DNA of 9,681 bases from SIO4C1 sp039180385 (GCA_039180385.1 JBCDDJ010000238.1:1-9681); one strand, 5' to 3'; positions 1 to 6,340 are shown, numbered from the stretch's first letter. Notes: generated by a model from the sequence alone, not told the origin. A program made the numbers and translations.

Positions 1-878
1 AGAAAAGCGTATCCCCACTGATGGTTAGGGTCAATTGTTAGGGCGTCTCGATAAGCCTTCTCAGCCTCTGCATATTGTTTTTGGTCATACAGCGCATGTC
101 CCAGACCGAGGTGGGCCAAGATATTATCAGGCTCAAGATATATTGCCTCCTGATAAGCCGTTTGCGCTTCATCATATAGACCTTGTTTTGATAACACTTG
201 GCCCAGACTGATGTGGGTTAAGGCATCGTTGGGAGTCAGCTGAATGGCTTCTCGATAGGCAGTAGCGGCCTCCCCATCACGGCCCTGGTTACGCAGCGCC
301 TGGCCCAGGCTCCTATAGGCCTGAGGGTTATCAGGCTCCAGTCGAATGGCGTCTTGATAGGCGATAACGGTCTCCTCGTGCCGGTCTTGGGCAGACAGCG
401 CCAGACCCAGGCTGATATAAGCAAGGGCATTATCAGGGGCCAGCTGAATGGCCTCTCGATGGGCGGCCTCAGCCTCTCTATAGCGGTCCTGGTAATATAG
501 CGAAAAGCCAAGTTTAATATGGGTTAAAGCATCATTGGGGGCAAATTGAATGGCGTTGCGATAGGCCGTTTCAGCCTCGCCATATCGGCCTTGGTCATAG
601 AGGGCACTCCCTAGGAACTGGTAAGCCCAAGCATTACCGGGGTCAAGGCTTAGCAACTGCTGCCAAATAGCTTCGGCTTGGGCATAGTCCTTGTCAGCCT
701 GAGCCTCAATCCCCTGACGAAAGAGTGTATCAATATCATCCTGAGTCTGGGCAAGGATGGGATCATCCTGAGCATCATTCTGAGTCTGGACAAGGACCGG
801 ATGATCCTGAGCCAGGACCAGCGCTGGAACATTGCTAAGGGCAACCAAACTTAATCCCGTGACTGTCAGGAGACGCAT
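1..878 (-). CDS. Exported tetratricopeptide-repeat (TPR) protein, C-terminus outside window
   Basis: The minus-strand frame stays open for 292 codons from an ATG at 878 to the window edge, so the C-terminus is missing. Residues 1-23 look like a signal peptide: a hydrophobic stretch ending in VLA before Gln24. Residues 23-48 are two near-identical 13-residue units. Residues 51-82 form a leading TPR. Six exact 34-residue TPRs follow (83-286) with the usual pattern (LG.AL...G.Y.EA..AY..AI.L.P.N), and a further repeat begins at 287. TPR arrays are protein-protein interaction scaffolds; the partner cannot be read from the sequence. An in-frame stop lies 11 codons upstream of the ATG and no good Shine-Dalgarno is visible. 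The codons just before the ATG would read RKKNL, like a signal-peptide n-region, but no standard start codon precedes them. The VanZ-like gene upstream points the same way, 122 bp away. Confidence 0.9.
   Translation of the reverse strand, partial: MRLLTVTGLSLVALSNVPALVLAQDHPVLVQTQNDAQDDPILAQTQDDIDTLFRQGIEAQADKDYAQAEAIWQQLLSLDPGNAWAYQFLGSALYDQGRYGEAETAYRNAIQFAPNDALTHIKLGFSLYYQDRYREAEAAHREAIQLAPDNALAYISLGLALSAQDRHEETVIAYQDAIRLEPDNPQAYRSLGQALRNQGRDGEAATAYREAIQLTPNDALTHISLGQVLSKQGLYDEAQTAYQEAIYLEPDNILAHLGLGHALYDQKQYAEAEKAYRDALTIDPNHQWGYAF
21..632 (-). repeat. 102-bp coding repeats (six TPR units)
   Basis: Six consecutive 102-bp units each encode one 34-residue TPR with no insertion or deletion between them. 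They have diverged at DNA level, but phrases such as GAAGCCATTCAGCT or close variants recur with the same period. This is protein repeat architecture, not a mobile or satellite repeat. Confidence 0.85.
735..812 (-). repeat. Two tandem 39-bp units in the TPR gene N-terminus
   Basis: Units 735-773 and 774-812 are two 39-bp copies with only a few mismatches. They encode AQDHPVLVQTQND and AQDDPILAQTQDD, residues 23-35 and 36-48. The first copy starts at the predicted signal-peptidase site. The second therefore duplicates a VLAQ/ILAQ motif inside the mature N-terminal linker, before the first TPR. Confidence 0.85.
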
Positions 879-893
879 CAGGTTCTTTTTGCG

Positions 894-913
894 ATTAGAG
901 ACTATCCTCTAAT
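894..913 (-). repeat. 7-bp inverted repeat upstream of the TPR gene
   Basis: ATTAGAG and CTCTAAT form perfect 7-bp arms around a six-base centre. The element ends 15 nt before the TPR gene ATG. It could be a leader hairpin or an operator half-site pair. No T-run follows, so it is not a terminator for the VanZ-like gene. Confidence 0.4.
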
Positions 914-929
914 GATAAAACCCTGACGG

Positions 930-957
930 GGATAAACGACTTTTCCGAGAGGCTCAA
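930..957 (-). promoter_or_regulatory. Weak candidate promoter for the TPR gene
   Basis: A TTGAGC box (952-957) and a TTATCC box (930-935) are 16 bp apart on the minus strand, giving a leader of about 45 nt that would include the inverted repeat at 894-913. The -10 match is mediocre. Confidence 0.2.
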
Positions 958-1000
958 CTATAGCGCTGGTCATCTTGCTTAGGACACCTGTTATCGTTCC

Positions 1001-1420
1001 TTAAGAAATTCGATTGCTGACAGTGTCCTCTATCCCTCGTTGGCTGCGCTGGGCCAAGCCATAGCCGACTACAATACCCACAAAACCGCAGATCAGATCA
1101 GCCATATCTAGCGTGCGATAGGGCGAAAATCCTTGAATCAATTCTTCGGTAACGGTGAACAGCCCAAACAAGGTCGGGAAGATGGGCAAACGTAAACCTA
1201 GTGGGGTGAAATGTCGGTTCTTTAAAACCCGATGCCCCAGATAGCTGGGAATAAAGTACAGCACCAAATGGCCAATTTTGTCGTAGTAAGGAATGGTTTC
1301 AAGTAAATGGGTTGGCAGATTATCAGTGTAGGCTGCCCATAAGGTCAGGCAAAACATGGCAGCATAAAAAGCCGCCAAGATAGCAACTCGGCGCTGTGAC
1401 GAAGGAGATTGAGCTTTCAT
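1001..1420 (-). CDS. VanZ-like small membrane protein
   Basis: A 139-residue protein with hydrophobic segments at about 13-30, 49-64, 76-92 and 106-122. The pattern is VanZ-like: DKIGHLVLYF (47-56) in the second helix, then E..Q.F..YR..D at 93-108 and a final G-rich helix. VanZ-domain proteins are cytoplasmic-membrane proteins. VanZ itself gives low-level teicoplanin resistance, but most family members have no known role, so no resistance function is implied. The frame can extend to an ATG at 1510, but that start would overlap the divergent peptidase gene and adds 30 unhelpful residues. I prefer the ATG at 1420, which gives the usual family length. A weak promoter pair (CTTAAG 1457-1462, TATACC 1435-1440) also fits the shorter start. 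Confidence 0.8.
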   Translation of the reverse strand: MKAQSPSSQRRVAILAAFYAAMFCLTLWAAYTDNLPTHLLETIPYYDKIGHLVLYFIPSYLGHRVLKNRHFTPLGLRLPIFPTLFGLFTVTEELIQGFSPYRTLDMADLICGFVGIVVGYGLAQRSQRGIEDTVSNRIS

Positions 1421-1493
1421 AAAAACCGCGGTCAGGTATATTTTTGTGGGATACAACTTAAGAGAGAAGGATTTCGGAAAAGGCGAAGGGGCA

Positions 1494-1497
1494 GAGG
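1494..1497 (+). promoter_or_regulatory. Shine-Dalgarno GAGG for the M28 peptidase
   Basis: GAGG lies six bases before the ATG at 1504, an ideal spacing. It supports this start over other in-frame options. Confidence 0.6.
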
Positions 1498-1503
1498 TGA
1501 CTG

Positions 1504-2484
1504 ATGACATCTAAGTATCGGGGTCTGGTCTATTTATTGAGTGCCGTTGTGATTGCTGCGATCCTGCTATGGGGTGGGCGCTTATCACCGCTGCAATCGG
1601 TTTCACGGGCAACGACACCTATGCTAGTTGTGGATGCTGAGCGGCTGCGATCGCACCTCGCCCCCCTCAGCGTCGAACGTTATCTTGACGCCGACCTAGC
1701 CATGGCCCGAGACTATCTCACCGACACCCTCATCGAATATGGTTATGAGCCTGAGCAGCAAGCATTTGGCTCAGAGGCGACCAGCGGGGTCAATCTAATC
1801 GCGACTCGTCCTGGGACTGCGCCCGAGACAGGCACGCTGCTTGTGGGGGCCCACTACGACACCGTGCAATATTCTCCAGGGGCTGACGATAATGCCAGTG
1901 CCATCGCGGCGACCTTAGAGATTGCTCGACTTTTTGCTGACTATCCCACTCCACATACCCTCAAAATTGCCTTCTTTGATCAAGAAGAACGTCAGCCTGA
2001 CGGCCTGGGGCTCTTGGGGAGCAAAGCCTTTGTTGACACCGAGGAGAATTTAGTTGGGCTGCGAGGGGCCATTATCCTAGAGATGCTTGGCTACGCCTGT
2101 CAAGAGATAGGATGTCAGCAGTATCCACCAGGGTTGCCCATTTCTAATCTGCCCGAACAGGGCAACTTTTTGGGCGCGATTGGTGACTTTCCCCATCCTG
2201 AGCTGCTACAGACTTTTCAAACTGTAAACACACCGGAGCTGCCGATCATTACACTGCCCGTGCCTGTTAATGATATCGAAGCCCTGCCAGATTTATTTCG
2301 CAGTGACCACGTGCCCTTTTGGCGTAGCGGCATTGGCGCGGTTATGGTGACCGATACAGCTAATTTTCGCAATCCTTATTATCACTTACCCACAGATACC
2401 CTCGAGACGCTGGATGAAGCCTTTCTGTACAGAGGGACCCAGAAGATTGCTAACGCGATTAGGACCTTACTGACCTTATCCTAA
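1504..2484 (+). CDS. M28-family zinc peptidase, membrane-anchored
   Basis: A 326-residue protein. One hydrophobic segment (about 8-24) after a short Lys/Arg n-region should anchor it with the catalytic domain in the periplasm, or be cleaved as a signal. Metallopeptidase M28 motifs appear in order: GAHYD (His117, Asp119), GADDN (metal-bridging Asp at 128/129), DQEE (catalytic Glu161, ligand Glu162), LEML (Glu193 where many relatives have Asp) and YHLPTDT (His294). All expected co-catalytic zinc ligands are therefore present. Relatives are aminopeptidases; glutaminyl cyclases share the fold, so the substrate is not settled. Cys199 and Cys204 could form a disulfide in the periplasm. A HIP1 octamer lies inside the gene at 1647-1654. 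The gene diverges from the VanZ-like gene and its last 9 bp overlap the end of the TenA gene. Confidence 0.88.
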   Translation: MTSKYRGLVYLLSAVVIAAILLWGGRLSPLQSVSRATTPMLVVDAERLRSHLAPLSVERYLDADLAMARDYLTDTLIEYGYEPEQQAFGSEATSGVNLIATRPGTAPETGTLLVGAHYDTVQYSPGADDNASAIAATLEIARLFADYPTPHTLKIAFFDQEERQPDGLGLLGSKAFVDTEENLVGLRGAIILEMLGYACQEIGCQQYPPGLPISNLPEQGNFLGAIGDFPHPELLQTFQTVNTPELPIITLPVPVNDIEALPDLFRSDHVPFWRSGIGAVMVTDTANFRNPYYHLPTDTLETLDEAFLYRGTQKIANAIRTLLTLS

Positions 2485-3114
2485 GAGCACTTCACTTGCC
2501 TCAAAGGCCATCTGCCAAAAGTCTTTTTCGAGGTGGGCTACTTTGACAAACATCTCTTCGGCATCGACCTGAAAGGTCACATCTGCGGCCTTTAGCGCTT
2601 CATCGGCCTGCTCCTCAAGCAGTTTCACATAGTCAGTAAAACCCGGATTGCCCCAGCGGTCGGCAAACTCTGTGTAGGGGGTGGGCATGGGGCTATGGCC
2701 TTGCCAGCCCTGGTTGTAGGCCAGCTCAATCGCCCAAAACGCAGTTGCCTGCACCACATAGGGCTGCTCCGCTAGATGTACCATAAAGCGACAGTAGTCT
2801 TCGCAGGTGGGCTGTCGGGGGGTGTCTAAATCTAGAGCGCGCTCGGTGGCCTTAGCGCGAAACCAGCTCAGTTCATCTTGGAGAGCACCCAGTCCAGACA
2901 GGATCACATCAAAATGCTGGGTGGGCGCTGCTGCCAACAGCCGCGCCGCCGTTCGGGTAAACTCCACCACGAATAAATAGTCTTGCACCAGCCAGGTATT
3001 AAACTGGGCTGGCTGAATGCTCCCCTGCTGACACTGCGCTAAAAAAGGATGCACCGTTGCCGCTGTCCAATCTTTTGCGTGGGTGGCAAGGAGCTGCTGA
3101 CAGGTGATAGACAT
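2476..3114 (-). CDS. TenA-family (thiaminase II-like) protein lacking the active-site Cys
   Basis: A 212-residue all-helical protein of TenA/THI-4 length. Family marks are the LVQDYLFVVEFTR helix (42-54, conserved Asp45), the ATAFWAIELAYNQGW helix (123-137) and a C-terminal HLEKDFWQMAF with Glu196. Classical TenA has a catalytic Cys in a PC.W..Y motif. Here the aligned helix has no Cys, as in the TenA_E group known from plants and some bacteria, which salvages thiamin pyrimidine breakdown products. I infer thiamin-pyrimidine salvage in the cytoplasm; the exact substrate is open. The frame could start at a TTG at 3162 (16 more residues). Neither start has a good Shine-Dalgarno, and I chose the ATG at 3114 from family length. 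No TPP riboswitch core was seen upstream. The gene follows the ABC permease on the same strand, 93 bp away. Confidence 0.85.
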   Translation of the reverse strand: MSITCQQLLATHAKDWTAATVHPFLAQCQQGSIQPAQFNTWLVQDYLFVVEFTRTAARLLAAAPTQHFDVILSGLGALQDELSWFRAKATERALDLDTPRQPTCEDYCRFMVHLAEQPYVVQATAFWAIELAYNQGWQGHSPMPTPYTEFADRWGNPGFTDYVKLLEEQADEALKAADVTFQVDAEEMFVKVAHLEKDFWQMAFEASEVLLG

Positions 3115-3207
3115 AGGGGCAACGTCCAAAGGGGAGTAAGCCTTGATTTTATCGTAAGTCAACCGCCATGAAACACTCCATAAACGCCATACAACTTGAG
3201 GAAATAC

Positions 3208-3981
3208 CTAGTACCCCCCCAAAATCCCGCGTTTTTTGGCCTGACGCTCTGCCCAACCAAATACAAGCAGGCCCAAGCCAAAGTAGACCATGCCATTGAC
3301 CAACGCAATGCCTAACAGAGAAAAATCCAAGGCTTGACCCCGAGCCATCAGATTACGCAACAGCCCGGTGCTGGGCAGCATCGGTAAAAAGTTGGCCACT
3401 ATCTGAGCTGGGCCGTTCCATTCTTCGGTGGGGGCGGCCAGTAGAAACAACAGTGCAAACTGAAAGATGGGCAGAATCTGCTGCACTCGCTTAAACACTA
3501 ACGCCGCCGACCCCATCACAAAAGCTAAACCATAGGCCGCCATCAGTAAAGTCAGCAACGGCAACACCAGCGCGATGGGAAAGGCTAGCTGACTGCCGGT
3601 AATCGCCATCAAAATCAGCAAGATAATCACAATCAGCGACATTCGCAGCGCTAGACTAGCTACCGCTCGGGCAAAAAAGACTTTGGGCGCACCAAAGGGT
3701 GAGAGAAACAGCTGCTCCAGGGTGCCGGTTTGGGCCTCCATTTGGATATTGATGGCGATGTCATTAACGATGTAGAGCGCCAGGGTCCAAAGGACGTAGC
3801 CGACGACCACAGAGTCCAATCGATCGCCAAAGCCCATAGCTGGCCCGGCCATATACTGCGCACTTAAAAACAGTCCGTAAAACACCGTCGTGATGATCAC
3901 AATGCCGCCGATGATTTCGGTGGGGTAGCGGATGAATTGGATCCAGGTGCGTTTGAGTTCTCCGATTAAGAGGTTGAGCAT
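3208..3981 (-). CDS. ABC-2 type transporter permease
   Basis: A 257-residue membrane protein with about six helices (roughly 22-41, 57-78, 107-128, 133-161, 169-184, 221-243). Between helices 2 and 3 is EAQTGTLEQLFLSPFG (82-97), the cytoplasmic coupling motif typical of ABC-2 exporters of the DrrB/NodJ type. Both termini should be cytoplasmic. It should pair with the ATPase encoded 140 bp upstream on the same strand and export a lipid-like, drug-like or other small compound; the cargo is not readable. The C-terminus is basic (RQAKKRG), followed by GGY encoded within a run of seven Gs just before the stop. No Shine-Dalgarno is evident before the ATG. Confidence 0.88.
   Translation of the reverse strand: MLNLLIGELKRTWIQFIRYPTEIIGGIVIITTVFYGLFLSAQYMAGPAMGFGDRLDSVVVGYVLWTLALYIVNDIAINIQMEAQTGTLEQLFLSPFGAPKVFFARAVASLALRMSLIVIILLILMAITGSQLAFPIALVLPLLTLLMAAYGLAFVMGSAALVFKRVQQILPIFQFALLFLLAAPTEEWNGPAQIVANFLPMLPSTGLLRNLMARGQALDFSLLGIALVNGMVYFGLGLLVFGWAERQAKKRGILGGY
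3214..3220 (-). repeat. Homopolymer of seven G in the permease C-terminal codons
   Basis: Seven consecutive Gs on the coding strand lie five codons from the stop and encode part of ILGGY. Slippage here would change only the last residues. Confidence 0.6.
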
Positions 3982-4108
3982 GCAGAATCTAGATGGGACA
4001 GGTGTTTCTTTATGATGACGGATAATGGATCTGAGCCTAAGGGGTATAGTTGAATCGTCAGTTTACAAGTTCTAGATATGGATAGGGTGCATACAGCAAG
4101 ACCAGGAG

Positions 4109-4122
4109 GGCTGAAATCAGCC
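4109..4122. repeat. Short inverted repeat at the end of the ATPase gene
   Basis: GGCTGA and TCAGCC are 6-bp arms around two bases, touching the ATPase stop codon. No T-run follows on the minus strand, so it is probably not an intrinsic terminator. It could be a processing or pausing hairpin between the ATPase and permease genes. The rest of the 140-bp gap shows no gene. Confidence 0.3.
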
Positions 4123-5096
4123 TAACCGACTTTGCGAACCAGCTTTAAGAAAACTTCGGTGAGATCAGCTTTGTCTTGACGGATTTCTTTGATAGGCAGA
4201 GGGTTAAGAATGGCCAAGATATCGTAGAGCCCTACTGGACTACCGCTGTAGAGCAGACAAGTCTTGTCTAGGCTAGCACCGAGCGATCGCAACTTTCTTT
4301 CCCGCTCTGCATCCAAAGTCCCTTCGAAATAAATATAATAGGCCGTCCCTGAAAATTGCCGGATCAACTCTTGGGTAGGTTGCTGGGCGATCAGTTCGCC
4401 TTTGCGAATAACAGCAACTCGGTCAGACAAGGCTTCAGCCACGTCGAGTTGGTGGGTGGTGAGCAAAATCGCGCAGCCGGAGGCGGCGATCTCGCGGATC
4501 AGGCGTTTTACCGTTTCGCTGGCTTCGACATCGAGGCCAAGGGTGGGTTCGTCCAGGAGTAGGAGTTTGGGCTGGTGGACCAGGGCGACTGCGATCGCAA
4601 CCTTTTGCTGCATCCCACGGGATAGCTTTTGCACCGGGGTTTTGCGTTTATCAGCCAGGTCAAACTGCTCTAGCAGTTGCTGCCCTCGCTCACGGGCCAC
4701 CCGTCGGGGCACCTGCCGCAGCCCGCCAAAATATTCCAAATTTTCCTCAGGGGTGAGTCGCCAATAGAGATTGCGATTACCTTCGAGCACGGCCCCCACC
4801 TGCTTAAGCGCTTTGGGATGGCGGTGGGGGTCAAGGCCTGCTATCCGCACCCAACCTGCATCGGGGCGTACCAGGCCACCAATCATTTTGATAGTGGTGG
4901 TTTTACCCGCACCGTTGGGCCCTAAAAAGGCCAGCACTTCCCCCGCCCCGATGGTGAGTGAAACCGCACGCACCGCCTCAAAGCGACGCTTGCCGCGGCC
5001 ATAGGCTTTGCTCAGACTGCACGCCGCCAGGGTGGGGCCTGTCTCAGGCGTCAATGGGGCACCCCGCAAGGCATCCGCCGACAAATCGAGCGTCAT
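4122..5096 (-). CDS. ABC transporter ATP-binding protein (ABC-2/DrrA type)
   Basis: A 324-residue cytoplasmic ATPase with one nucleotide-binding domain (about 22-245) and a C-terminal extension (about 250-324) typical of DrrA-like subunits. Walker A is GPNGAGKTT (59-67), the signature LSRGMQQK (158-165), Walker B LLLLDEP (178-184, Glu183 catalytic), the D-loop GLD (187-189) and the H-loop His215. At the Q-loop the sequence reads GAVLEGNRNLYWRLT (101-115), with Glu105 where Gln is usual. The residues before about 22 are a poorly conserved leader, so a later start is possible, but no better Shine-Dalgarno was found. It energises the permease encoded downstream. Two HIP1 octamers lie inside (4283-4290, 4591-4598). 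Confidence 0.92.
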   Translation of the reverse strand: MTLDLSADALRGAPLTPETGPTLAACSLSKAYGRGKRRFEAVRAVSLTIGAGEVLAFLGPNGAGKTTTIKMIGGLVRPDAGWVRIAGLDPHRHPKALKQVGAVLEGNRNLYWRLTPEENLEYFGGLRQVPRRVARERGQQLLEQFDLADKRKTPVQKLSRGMQQKVAIAVALVHQPKLLLLDEPTLGLDVEASETVKRLIREIAASGCAILLTTHQLDVAEALSDRVAVIRKGELIAQQPTQELIRQFSGTAYYIYFEGTLDAERERKLRSLGASLDKTCLLYSGSPVGLYDILAILNPLPIKEIRQDKADLTEVFLKLVRKVG

Positions 5097-5181
5097 AGAA
5101 AAATCTGCTTAATATTTTGCAATCATCTTTTATCGTAACGCTCTATCAGCAACCACGTTTCCTAAAACCACAGCAAGCAAA

Positions 5182-5200
5182 TTGCCGCCCACATCGGCAA
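5182..5200. repeat. Inverted repeat in the divergent intergenic region
   Basis: TTGCCG and CGGCAA are perfect 6-bp arms around seven bases. The element lies between the divergently transcribed ATPase and membrane-protein genes, where an operator could act on either. It is the most GC-rich piece of an otherwise AT-rich 198-bp gap. Confidence 0.3.
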
Positions 5201-5218
5201 GCTGTACTTTGAACAATT

Positions 5219-5248
5219 TTTAAATATTTACACATATTTTGTTACAAT
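5219..5248 (+). promoter_or_regulatory. Candidate promoter for the six-helix membrane protein
   Basis: TTTAAA (5219-5224) and TACAAT (5243-5248) are separated by 18 bp in AT-rich DNA, about 46 bp before the start codon. The -10 box is good and the -35 box is weak. Confidence 0.3.
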
Positions 5249-5294
5249 TCTTAAACAAGCTTTTTGACCACCCAAAATACTGTCTCCAACTAGA

Positions 5295-5987
5295 ATGATC
5301 TTTCCTACTTCGAGCGAACCGGTTTTTCGCGCAAAGCAAGCTGAGTTAGACATTCAAGATATTTGCGGATTGTTGAAACTGCGTTGGCAGCTGGGGGCGT
5401 GGACACTGCTAGACACCCATTTCACCCGGATTGATCAGGTGTTTTTGGTGTGGGCAGGCATTAGCGCGGCAATTTTTGCAACGGCGCAGTTTTTCCCCAC
5501 GTTGAGCTGGACCACCCAAGCAGCTGTGTGGGCGGTGCTTACCTGCATCGGGATTGTCACCATGACTAACCTGGTCTGGTTTTGGGTACAGGTAGAGCGG
5601 CTGCGCTGGGTGGTTTATCTGTGGTCAGGGCTGATGCTAACCGGCATTGTACTGACCGCCCACGGTATCTTTAACGGGGTGCCGCTGATTTTGATTAATC
5701 TCTGTGGGCTTTGGCTGGGGCTATGTGCCATCGGCTATGCGGTCATGGGGGTGGGGATGCGATCGCGCAGCTTTTTGCTGGCTTCGCTGATGCACCTGGC
5801 GACGGTGCCAGCGCTTAGCTCAATGATGGCCTGGCAGTTTCTCTTGACTGGGGCCGTGATGGCGGGCAGCCTTTTGCTATTTGCCTGCGTGCAGTGGGAT
5901 ATGCGTGACCCGATTGAGAAACCTGATATTCTCTCTGCAAAAGAAAGAGATTTTAATCAGCAGCAGCAGCAATTGCGACAGGTTTAG
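5295..5987 (+). CDS. Six-helix membrane protein of unknown function
   Basis: I do not recognise this 230-residue protein. A soluble N-terminus of about 48 residues precedes hydrophobic segments at roughly 49-68, 75-99, 105-123, 128-152, 159-176 and 180-199. A hydrophilic, glutamine-rich tail follows (Q-run at 222-226 from a CAG repeat). An even number of helices would put both ends on the same side, probably the cytoplasm. Trp is frequent, often near helix ends. There is no recognisable transporter signature or catalytic motif. It diverges from the ABC ATPase gene and converges on the 46-codon gene, from which it is separated by the terminator hairpin. It uses the ATG at 5295 with no clear Shine-Dalgarno. 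A HIP1 octamer lies at 5759-5766. Confidence 0.75.
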   Translation: MIFPTSSEPVFRAKQAELDIQDICGLLKLRWQLGAWTLLDTHFTRIDQVFLVWAGISAAIFATAQFFPTLSWTTQAAVWAVLTCIGIVTMTNLVWFWVQVERLRWVVYLWSGLMLTGIVLTAHGIFNGVPLILINLCGLWLGLCAIGYAVMGVGMRSRSFLLASLMHLATVPALSSMMAWQFLLTGAVMAGSLLLFACVQWDMRDPIEKPDILSAKERDFNQQQQQLRQV

Positions 5988-5996
5988 GGGAAACAA

Positions 5997-6022
5997 AAAC
6001 CTCCAGTTGGAGCTGGAGGTTT
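5997..6022 (-). terminator. Rho-independent terminator of the 46-codon gene
   Basis: AAACCTCCAG and CTGGAGGTTT form a perfect 10-bp stem around a six-base loop. Read on the minus strand the stem runs into TTTTTGTTT, the classic U-run, and it begins 33 nt after the small gene's stop codon. On the plus strand only TTTCG follows, so termination of the convergent membrane-protein gene would be weaker. Confidence 0.8.
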
Positions 6023-6055
6023 CGAGGAGGAGACTATCCTATCTAATGAAAGTTC

Positions 6056-6196
6056 TCAGGTAGGTTCTGTATAGGGATCGCCATCGTAGGGTTGCACCCC
6101 AGTATTTGGGTAGGCATCATCATCTGGACCAAAAATCCGTGAAACGGCCTCAGAGAGATAACTCAAAATGTTGTTTAGCCAACCTGTCACTTTCAT
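6056..6196 (-). CDS. 46-residue conserved-looking small protein, function unknown
   Basis: ATG at 6196, TGA at 6056-6058. Residues 3-22 (VTGWLNNILSYLSEAVSRIF) form a likely amphipathic helix, with Trp/Leu/Ile/Phe on one face, suitable for binding a membrane or a partner. An acidic, Pro/Gly/Tyr-rich tail follows, including DDDAYPNTGVQPYDGDPY (25-42). GAGG lies 10 nt before the ATG and AAGG 2 nt before it. The gene has its own terminator downstream and a repeated leader upstream, which together make a real gene likely despite its size. The tail resembles small uncharacterised cyanobacterial proteins I recall, but I cannot verify this. It is separate from nadE, which ends 260 bp upstream. No Cys or His, so metal binding is unlikely. 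Confidence 0.75.
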   Translation of the reverse strand: MKVTGWLNNILSYLSEAVSRIFGPDDDAYPNTGVQPYDGDPYTEPT

Positions 6197-6210
6197 AACC
6201 TTATATCCTC

Positions 6211-6238
6211 GTAATTGACTGAAGGTAATGGACTGAAG
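6211..6238 (-). repeat. 14-nt tandem repeat in the leader of the 46-codon gene
   Basis: In mRNA sense the units are CTTCAGTCCATTAC (6225-6238) and CTTCAGTCAATTAC (6211-6224), matching at 13 of 14 bases. They abut the GAGG Shine-Dalgarno and start 14 nt upstream of the ATG. This could be a paired binding site for a protein or sRNA, or a recent duplication. Confidence 0.8.
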
Positions 6239-6325
6239 CTGTTGTCTATAAACCTACATAAAGCGATCAAGGTGAACCTATTATTCGCAACCACGTATTT
6301 GCAATCGCGCCTTAACGGTCATCTT

Positions 6326-6340
6326 TGATCAATCTGATCA
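6326..6340. repeat. Twin TGATCA palindromes
   Basis: Two copies of the 6-bp palindrome TGATCA are separated by ATC, 130 bp upstream of the 46-codon gene and downstream of nadE. The remainder of the 6239-6456 gap is AT-rich, with no gene and no convincing nadE terminator. Confidence 0.3.

Noticed and set aside
1421..1510. N-terminal extension of the VanZ-like protein to an ATG at 1510
   Set aside because: It would overlap the divergent peptidase start, adds no family-like residues, and a candidate promoter lies within it.
3115..3162. TTG start adding 16 residues to the TenA protein
   Set aside because: The ATG at 3114 fits the family length and no Shine-Dalgarno favours the TTG. It remains possible.
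3115..3207. TPP riboswitch upstream of tenA
   Set aside because: No CTGAGA-type THI-box core or paired stems were found in this gap or upstream of the ABC genes.
4402..4767. Plus-strand frames opposite the ABC ATPase
   Set aside because: The minus strand carries intact Walker A, signature and Walker B motifs. The plus-strand frames are Ser/Arg-rich shadows.
898..6049. Shared GAGACTATCCT...CTAATGA at 898-914 and 6030-6049
   Set aside because: Eleven contiguous bases are expected to match by chance several times in a window of this size, and the contexts differ.
5881..6063. 60-codon plus-strand frame across the terminator
   Set aside because: It overlaps the membrane-protein gene in another frame, crosses the terminator hairpin and has no protein-like features.
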